The position numbers and the translations under genes are program-made. This document shows, piece by piece, positions 57,310 to 64,000 of a stretch of DNA of 64,000 nucleotides. Numbering within the stretch: the first letter of the stretch is position 1; each line of letters opens with the position of its first letter. Source of the stretch: Ustilaginoidea virens (Eukaryota > Ascomycota > Sordariomycetes > Hypocreales > Clavicipitaceae); contig NC_057319.1 of the NCBI RefSeq assembly GCF_000687475.1, forward strand, positions 5,074,001 through 5,138,000. The letters are read 5' to 3'. The notes under the pieces are model-generated. The model ran no database searches and was not told the DNA's origin. It saw only the letters and a list, made by a program, of their open reading frames with translations.

Positions 57310-60177
57310 ATGGCCGACACCACCCAGACCTTCTCTTCTCTCCCTCAGGGCTTCTCTGTTTACCAGCCCGCACTCGGCGCCCCCTTGCAATTCTTCCCTG
57401 CTCTCGGATCGCAAGAGCTCGATGACATGATCAACGCTTACATTCCTGGTCCTTCTGCCACCAACGAGAAGCGTGCCACAATCACTCTCGATTTTTTTCA
57501 CTATGCACAGAGGACTGGCCAAACCTTCAAGTTCTACCCAGTGCAGCCCGCTCCTTCTCCCGTCACTTCTCCATCAACGACGAGCCCGTCCTCGGCCTCG
57601 GTCAGCCCGTCATTCAACGTCTCTCCCATCACGTCTTCGTGGGACTGGAGCGCCACCTCTGCCTCGTCAGTAGCCTCTTCACCACACCCCTCCGTCCGGC
57701 GTCGACGAGGCGGCAAGCAGTCCAGCAGCCTTCCCTCAAGATCTCATGCCACCGACTTTTCCCACCTTCCCGGCATGAAGATCCTTACCAAGGATGGAGT
57801 GGACGTGACCCATTCCGGTTCGCGTGGAACTAAGACTAAGGAGCAGCGTGATCATGCCCATCTCATGAGAATCATCAAGGCCTGCGACAGCTGTCGACGC
57901 AAGAAGATTCGCTGCGACCCTAGCCACAAGAAGCGAGGTGCAGCTCAAGCAGCACCGCAGAAAACGCCCAAACCTGCAAAGAGGCCAAGGGTTGCGCCCT
58001 CTCAACTCCCCCCACCTTGTCCACGGCTAGACTTGGCCGAGGCCGAGCTTCCTGTCAGCACATCAACATTTGAATGGGATCCGTCCACCTCCCTCGCTGG
58101 CCTGGACGACTTGGATGCGGCCATCATGCATTATGACTCATTTGATGAGCTTATTCAGTTTCCCCAACTGGTACCTTCCGATGCCTACTTTTTCCCCGAT
58201 GCTTCGGATTACACCTCCTCGCAATCTACTCCTTCTTCTGCTACGTCGCCAACAAAGTCGCGCACCCCGACGTCGCAGCAGGGACTTGCCGCTCCTTCAG
58301 GGCCCGAGTTTGTCATACCGCAGCTTCAGGAACAAGACTGGCTAGCCGACCTCCCCTTCCTCGAGCGGGCTCGCTCTGCAAGCGACTACACCGACTTCAA
58401 TCTATACTCGCCCGCGTCCAGCTTCTCTGAAGATGAGCGCATGTTATCCATCGTTTCCTCGGTGAATAGTTTGCCCAATCTGGAGAAACCATCATTGGTT
58501 GAATGCTCGCCAGTATTCAATGCCACCTCAAACGGCGAGGCCCTCGGGCTGGACGATCCTGGCCTGTCAAGAAGTGAACTCCAAGTCAAGTCTACTGTTG
58601 AATCTATGGGCGATAGCTGCAGAAGCAAATTGCGCAGAAGTGACATACTCACCACCATGAACGCCTCGGACGGGTCTAACGAGGGGTCCCGCTCCTCGAT
58701 TCTTCAGGCGACCACTACTTCTCCGCCAGGCACAGGCGTACCGGCATCCGACTCTTCGCCCTGCAGCCAGACTCTAGGTGCCGCAACTCTTCCGTCGCCA
58801 TCACACAAGGCTGCTCAGGGACCAACTCCCCAGAGAACATCAACCAGCATCAGCCCGCCTGCGGCCTCTGTTTCTCTGAATACCCAACCAAGCGTATGTC
58901 TTCTCGACCATGTTCCGCAACACGCACGATCAATACTGACCCCTACCCAGGTATCTATGCATGTACTCGTCAATCCGCACATAGGCATGCTTTCGTCAAG
59001 CTTCCCTGGCAGCATCAGCGGTGTATGTTATCCCGTAGCAGCTCGACTTTGTATTCTCTCACGCAAACTAACTTCACAAAAGGCACAACTAGCTGAATCG
59101 GCTCGTCAATCCGCGTCTGGCACCACCATCCAGGTCCGCAGTGTATGTTTCTTGGATTCGACTCCGGTATATGTATTGCGACTAACTGTGAAGAAGGAGC
59201 TTCCTGCAACAACTTGCGATAAAGATAATGTGGTTGCATCTCAACCAGACTCGTTGTCGTCGGGACCCAGCATGCCGAGTGTAAGTTTACTGCCCGGTTC
59301 GTCCTCTGTTGGTACTGGTCTGACTAGTTTGCAGACGCAGAATTCTCGCGCCCGACAGGTCTTGAGCAACGGTTCCTCTGAATCTGCGAGTGAGGGAAAC
59401 TCAGCGCCTGACCGTCTGCCACGTGGTGAACGTTGTCACAACATGCAAGACGAATCTCCCAAAGGCCTAATTGACGTGTTTGCCCGAGGCTTCATTCCGT
59501 CATCGCTTGACGACCACCGCCATGAGCAACATCAACCCCAAAGGCCGGGCTCAGGCCCTACTGTTTTCGTCGGCTCATCTGCTCCGGGTGCTTCACCTAT
59601 CAATGAACACGGCCTTGACAGGCATGACTTACTTGCCGCTTGCCCCATACCATCATCGTCTTCTTTTGCCGACGCGACCAGCTCGTCAGTTGATGTGACC
59701 ACCCCTGCGTCTGGACGCGGTGTCCATCTTGAGCGACAACGACTAGGCGCTCCTGTTTTTGAATCTGGCGGTGTCCCCAACCCCCAGATGGCGTCTCTGA
59801 TTTCATCCGGAGCCGGGGAGGATACGCCAACCACTGGGTCGCACAACCGTCCTGCTCTTGCTTCAGGCAGAGCACTTCGAATTGCAGCGGCTGGCGATCA
59901 GCCTTCGTCGCCTCTTGCATCTGTTGTCATGGACTCATCACCCGCCTTGATGGAACCCCGGCTGTTACAAACCGTCGCCTCCATGTCCAGCTTGATACTG
60001 TGCGTGTTTGCTACGGCAATGGCGTTTGCGAGCAGCAAGACTATAGCGAGGAAGTCGGCCATGCCACAAGCGAAGAAGCAAACACAAGCAAGAGCGTCAT
60101 GCCGCGAGCTGTGGCATCTATCGTCCCTTGGGCAGCGAACCATGTTTACGCCCATGGCGCCTGTTTGTGCCGTGTAA
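57310..60177 (+). CDS. Transcription-factor-like protein with a half Zn2Cys6 motif
   Basis: An open frame of 955 residues runs unbroken from ATG 57310. Upstream in-frame Met codons, to 57142, lie in leader-like sequence. Residues about 155-205 are well ordered: MKILTKDGVDVTHSGSRG, KTKEQRDHAHLMRIIKACDS and CRRKKIRCDPSHKKRG. Cys192, Cys195 and Cys202 give the first half of a fungal zinc cluster (C-x2-C-x6-C), but no second cysteine triplet follows; instead there is a basic tail that may contact DNA. The rest is Ser/Pro/Thr-rich with acidic patches, as in activation domains. Four stop-free, 3n, phase-0 intron-like segments lie at 58894-58950, 59023-59082, 59143-59196 and 59281-59334; removing all gives 880 residues. 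It is probably nuclear; no target is known. Confidence 0.72.
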   Translation: MADTTQTFSSLPQGFSVYQPALGAPLQFFPALGSQELDDMINAYIPGPSATNEKRATITLDFFHYAQRTGQTFKFYPVQPAPSPVTSPSTTSPSSASVSPSFNVSPITSSWDWSATSASSVASSPHPSVRRRRGGKQSSSLPSRSHATDFSHLPGMKILTKDGVDVTHSGSRGTKTKEQRDHAHLMRIIKACDSCRRKKIRCDPSHKKRGAAQAAPQKTPKPAKRPRVAPSQLPPPCPRLDLAEAELPVSTSTFEWDPSTSLAGLDDLDAAIMHYDSFDELIQFPQLVPSDAYFFPDASDYTSSQSTPSSATSPTKSRTPTSQQGLAAPSGPEFVIPQLQEQDWLADLPFLERARSASDYTDFNLYSPASSFSEDERMLSIVSSVNSLPNLEKPSLVECSPVFNATSNGEALGLDDPGLSRSELQVKSTVESMGDSCRSKLRRSDILTTMNASDGSNEGSRSSILQATTTSPPGTGVPASDSSPCSQTLGAATLPSPSHKAAQGPTPQRTSTSISPPAASVSLNTQPSVCLLDHVPQHARSILTPTQVSMHVLVNPHIGMLSSSFPGSISGVCYPVAARLCILSRKLTSQKAQLAESARQSASGTTIQVRSVCFLDSTPVYVLRLTVKKELPATTCDKDNVVASQPDSLSSGPSMPSVSLLPGSSSVGTGLTSLQTQNSRARQVLSNGSSESASEGNSAPDRLPRGERCHNMQDESPKGLIDVFARGFIPSSLDDHRHEQHQPQRPGSGPTVFVGSSAPGASPINEHGLDRHDLLAACPIPSSSSFADATSSSVDVTTPASGRGVHLERQRLGAPVFESGGVPNPQMASLISSGAGEDTPTTGSHNRPALASGRALRIAAAGDQPSSPLASVVMDSSPALMEPRLLQTVASMSSLILCVFATAMAFASSKTIARKSAMPQAKKQTQARASCRELWHLSSLGQRTMFTPMAPVCAV

Positions 60178-60537
60178 CATGGCCATTCGCCTTTTTTTTT
60201 TTTTTTTTGACGCGTGGAATTTTGGAATAGGGAGCGAGGAAATGGGAGAGACGGCCTTGAGGCGCGGGGAAGTCTGATTTACTATGTATGTAGCGGGCGA
60301 ATAGCATTTGCATATGATACCCAATTGCTTTGTACGACGTGCTGTTTCATGTCTTTGCGAATTATGGTAATCGGCGCCTGTAGCAGCGTCGCACCGATGA
60401 GGGCACTTGGTGTGCGAGATGACTTTTATTTAGGCCAATACCGATGCCGCTCCCGCACTCGGGCTTCATCTTTACATTTTTTTTCTTCCTGTTCCATTTC
60501 TGTTCCATTTCTGGCTTAACTACGGGTGTACTCCGAA
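60178..60537. other. Intergenic region next to the retroelement
   Basis: A T-rich run lies near 60192-60209; otherwise nothing is recognisable before the putative LTR edge at 60538. Confidence 0.5.
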
Positions 60538-60784
60538 TGTAGAGGGTTGATGTCAGAATGCATAGGGAAAATGCGATAATGCTTGATTGAAGGAACCAAG
60601 TCCTCTCTAAGAGACTTGTGTTCCCAGCTATTTATAGTGGGATAGGGGGTACCCCTAAGGGCTTACTGATCTAGGGAGAACTCGGCACATCCACCCTCGG
60701 ACATGACCGATATCCATATTATAGACAGCCAATTTCCCTCCGACACACCCCCTTAGGATGTGCTTTCTCAAGGATATCCTGCCA
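60538..60784 (-). repeat. Putative 3' LTR of the Copia element
   Basis: On the minus strand this segment begins TGGCAGGATATCC and ends CCTCTACA, the TG...CA form of an LTR. It carries a CTATAAATAG promoter-like box near 60628-60638. Its composition is closer to unique DNA than the interior. The inner edge is uncertain because no purine-rich tract adjoins it, and the matching LTR lies outside the window. Confidence 0.4.
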
Positions 60785-63700
60785 TATAGCTAAATTCAGT
60801 GCAAAGCAAGATAATAAGTAGAAATATCAATCTACTCAAAACGATATGCGCAAAATAACGGTGCCATTGTTAAACAGGCTACCTATATAGGGGTAAATAG
60901 GCCCAATAGCACATATATAAAGTACGAAAATAATAATAAACCGTAGATTCCAATTTTTTATAGGAAATAAGTGTAGCTGTTGAAAAAGCCCCTTTCAATC
61001 TGATTTTTCAGGGCGTTTTTTGATCCTTATAAGGCTCTTCCTCACCACCAAAAACAATATTGTAAGACTGCGGTCTGGCGTTATAAGATCCCTTCAAAAC
61101 AATAAGCCTAAACTACCGGCGGAAGATTTCAAATTTCTAGCCTATTAGGGGCTTTGTGAAACCGTTAGCAACCATATTGCCCGTTAGAACCTATATAATA
61201 TCGATCGTTCCTTTCTAAACCTCCTGGCGCAACTAATAGTAATGAATATCTATATGATGAAGCTGTATTATAAGCTTGAAGAATTCCTCTTTTAATAGGC
61301 GAATGGTCTGGATATTATCGTATTGAATTGTAGGGATATCGGTATATAATTGAAGCCTAACTTCCTTGCATAATCTCTTAAAGGCGATGACCTCTTTTGC
61401 CGTATAAGATATCGTAAGAAGCTCTGCCTCTATTAACGATATTGTAATAGTATCCTATTGACCCGATTTATATATAATTGGGCCGCTAAAGAGCTTAATT
61501 ATATAGCCCTAACTGCTTCGTCGCGTCGTGATATCGTTGGCATAGGAAGTATTAGAAAATGCCTCTATTTCTGCTATATTAGCCTGGAATTCTATCGCGG
61601 TATTCTTCTACGTATAGCTATAGTCGAGTGCCTTCCTTACGGCTTATAAATAGTTTAGACCCGGATTTTAAAGGAATCTTAATAGCTATAATCTAATATA
61701 GCCTAGTTTAGGCCTTATAATTATAATCGGATATACTAACGAGCCCACTATTAATTAGTATCGCTTCGTATTGTATAGTTTAGCTATCCCATCGAATGCC
61801 TTAAGTCTTACAGTATGTAGCAGGTGCTCTAGAAGGCGGTCTTTAGTATCGTCAAATGCGGTAAGGTTATATTTTATCGCTAGCTTATTAAAGTAAGCCC
61901 TCTATATAAGCTATAATTTTCCGGCCGTGCGATTGCGAATAACCTCAATTGCTAGGAACTACTATAGCTCGCCGAGATCCTTAATCTTAAATACCGCTAT
62001 TAATGCCGTATAGAACGATTCGAATGCCTTTATCCGTAATTTATAATAAAGCACGACTAGGTTATTAACGTAGAAGAATATAATAAGGAAGCTATTAATA
62101 AAGATATAGGGGTCCTCGCAGACCTGTTTGAAGCCTTATTGCAATAGGAATCGTAATAACTCTTTGAACTATAGTAGCAGAGACCTTCGAAGCCCGTATA
62201 GGGCTCGCAATAACCTAATGAATGTGAAACTATCGTAGAATCTATCGGGTTGTTTGCAATAGATGGTCTCGTTAAGTAGTATATTAAGAAAGGCCGTAAT
62301 AAAGTCATATTAGTACGTTTCCAGATTAAAGAAGCATATTAACGCTATAAGAAGCCGAAATATACGTGCCGTAAGTGCCGCTGCCTAGGTATTACGAAGA
62401 TTATAGGGTTATTAATTACTACAAACGTATAATCGTGCCTTATAACCGGTGAGGTACCTATCTTAGTCCCATTTGTAGGCAAATACCTACTTTAGGTCTA
62501 ATAGCTTGATCTAAGGGTCGATAGATGAATCATTTCGTTAAATAATATATTTAATCTCCCTGTTCGTAACCTTTAAATATTCTTCTTTTGCAGTAGCGAT
62601 AAATTCCTCGCGTTTAGGGTGCTTTCTAAGCTCCCTCTATATCGCCGGCTCTTTAGGTATATTCGTAATATATGGTGCCTCTATTATAGCTAAAGGCTTC
62701 GCGATAGAAGCTATAAATATATTATAAGCATTTCCTTCGAGCTTTATAAAGAATATATTATTAAAAGGAGTAATTGGCTTAAGTTTATTATTAGGCTTAG
62801 GCGAAAATAGTAGGGATGGTAGTATCGCTTAAGCAATAGTTTCTTTAGGGTAGTCTATAACCTTAAGATTAATTTCTATTAGTTAAGGGGTATTGTTAGT
62901 AGCTTTATTTTATACCTCTAGTATTTATTTAATAATAGGATCGTTAGTAAAGATATTTTCAATCGAATTCCTAGATAATATAAATTTAAAATCGTTAATA
63001 ATAGGTATTTCTTTAATATTACCGATAAGGCTATTTAGGGCCTCTTTCTATTGTTTAGAAATCGGTAAGTAGTATTTATCTTAATAAAAAACGGTCTTAT
63101 CGAATGTAATATAGCTAGAATTAAACTAATAGCTTCTTTTTAATAAAGGCACCTAAATTAGGTATTAAGTAGTCGAGATATAGCCTACTAAATACCTAAT
63201 GTAAGCTCTTTAATTAAGCTTTAGACCTTTCTGTAATATCCTATCGCGAGTTATTACGAAAGCCTTATATCTGTAGGCGCAGAGGTGGTGAATTTATAGA
63301 TGAATATCTGTTGGTAGGTATTTCTAGGCGGGCTTATTGTTATAGAGCTAAAGTTAAAGCATTTAAAGAGGTGACTTCTAATTATTATAAGGTCTTTCCG
63401 ACTTCCTAGGGCTTCGATTTAGTAAATATACTGCTACTTCGGCTATAACGGGCTATAACTCCTTAGGAAAGCCTACTTATATATTGAGAAGGGCTATTTT
63501 CGTCTTTAATACCCCTTTAGAACGTTCAGTATAACCGTTCTGATATTAGTAACTAGGGCTCGAATTTCGAATTACAATGCTTTTCCGCTTAGCTTCTTCC
63601 CGATTATTACTAGTCTAAAGCGCTATTTTATTATTAGAGATAACTATCGCGATCGCTATATTATATAGGCATAAAACTCGATTCTTAAAGATTAGCTAGT

Positions 63701-64000
63701 ATCTAAATAGGTCGGTCTTTCTAGGTATTATGAAAATATATTTTATTCCTGTGAATCGGCAGGTAAATAACGCTATGTATTTATTACCGTTAAAAGTAAT
63801 AGCTTATAGAAATAGATCGAAAGAGACCACTTTAAAGGGTTCTTAAAGCATCGAGAGCTTATAAGATGATTGTAATATCTACTTTACGATTTTCATACTA
63901 CTATAAACCTTATAATTCGAAGCTTCTTTTTCCTTAGGTATCTGCAATATATCCTTAAAGATACGATCTATTGAATCCCGACCTAGGTGCCTAAAATGCG
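60785..64000 (-). mobile_element. RIP-degraded Ty1/Copia retrotransposon, truncated by the window edge
   Basis: The minus strand decodes, through many stops, into the Copia order integrase, reverse transcriptase, RNase H. Near 63450-63580 a frame reads YQNGYTERSKGVLKTKIALL and AEVAVYLLNRSP, the end of the integrase core. Near 62030-62320 come ETIYCKQPDRFYD, LRALYGLRRS and FYVNNLVVLYYK, where the polymerase YVDD box has become YVNN. Near 61360-61470 TISLIEAELL and AKEVIAFKRLCKEVR match RNase H. The region is extremely AT- and TpA-rich and no frame is intact. G-to-A changes turning Asp codons to Asn and creating TAA/TAG stops fit RIP. The element is dead. Confidence 0.85.

Overview
The window looks like nuclear DNA of a filamentous ascomycete, probably a sordariomycete and perhaps in the Hypocreales. 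The genes are compact and cut by short introns with GTATGT or GTAAGT donors, CTAAC or CTGAC branch sites and CAG or TAG acceptors. The window also holds a HacA-type bZIP gene, an NLR (STAND) gene, HeLo-like domains and a Copia element degraded in the manner of repeat-induced point mutation (RIP). All coordinates come from reading frames and splice logic; no database was searched.

From left to right: a fungal rhodopsin-like membrane protein (1.5-3.0 kb); an NCS1 purine/cytosine permease with two frame breaks (4.0-5.7 kb); a GMC oxidoreductase (6.0-8.2 kb, minus); hacA, the unfolded-protein-response regulator (12.2-13.5 kb); a divergent pair of a Csm3/Swi3 fork-protection protein and the complex I 21 kDa subunit (14.9-17.0 kb); an accessory block (17.8-30.2 kb); a thioredoxin-like protein (31.0-31.4 kb); a low-complexity protein (32.5-34.2 kb); a MARVEL-type membrane protein (38.0-38.7 kb); a 56-residue cysteine-rich protein (40.7-40.9 kb); an Arg/Ser-rich protein (42.2-43.1 kb); an AzgA-type purine transporter (46.9-49.1 kb); a divergent pair of a 2-oxoglutarate/Fe(II) oxygenase and a ZGRF1/Mte1/Dbl2-like protein (49.6-54.5 kb); a transcription-factor-like protein with half a zinc cluster (57.3-60.2 kb); and a Ty1/Copia retrotransposon that runs off the right edge (60.5-64.0 kb).

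The accessory block is the most interesting part. My splice reading joins what first look like separate NACHT-ankyrin and kinase-ankyrin genes into one minus-strand gene: a helical N-terminal domain of Helo_like_N type, then NACHT, ankyrin repeats, a protein kinase with an intact HRD motif, and more ankyrin repeats. About 620 bp away and transcribed divergently lies an intronless gene for a HeLo-like helical domain fused to a pseudokinase without the HRD and DFG aspartates, an MLKL-like layout. I infer a sensor/executioner pair for regulated cell death or allorecognition. Beyond it lie a 73-bp-TIR element with TA target duplication, a small charged ORF, and an APH-like kinase with a Glu/Pro repeat extension.

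Other notable points are four consecutive in-frame, stop-free, phase-0 intron-like segments in the 57-60 kb gene; a Mutator-like non-autonomous element at 55.0-55.75 kb with 108-bp inverted repeats and an 11-bp direct repeat; compound C(n)T(n) homopolymers; and MCB boxes upstream of both the fork-protection gene and the Mte1-like gene.
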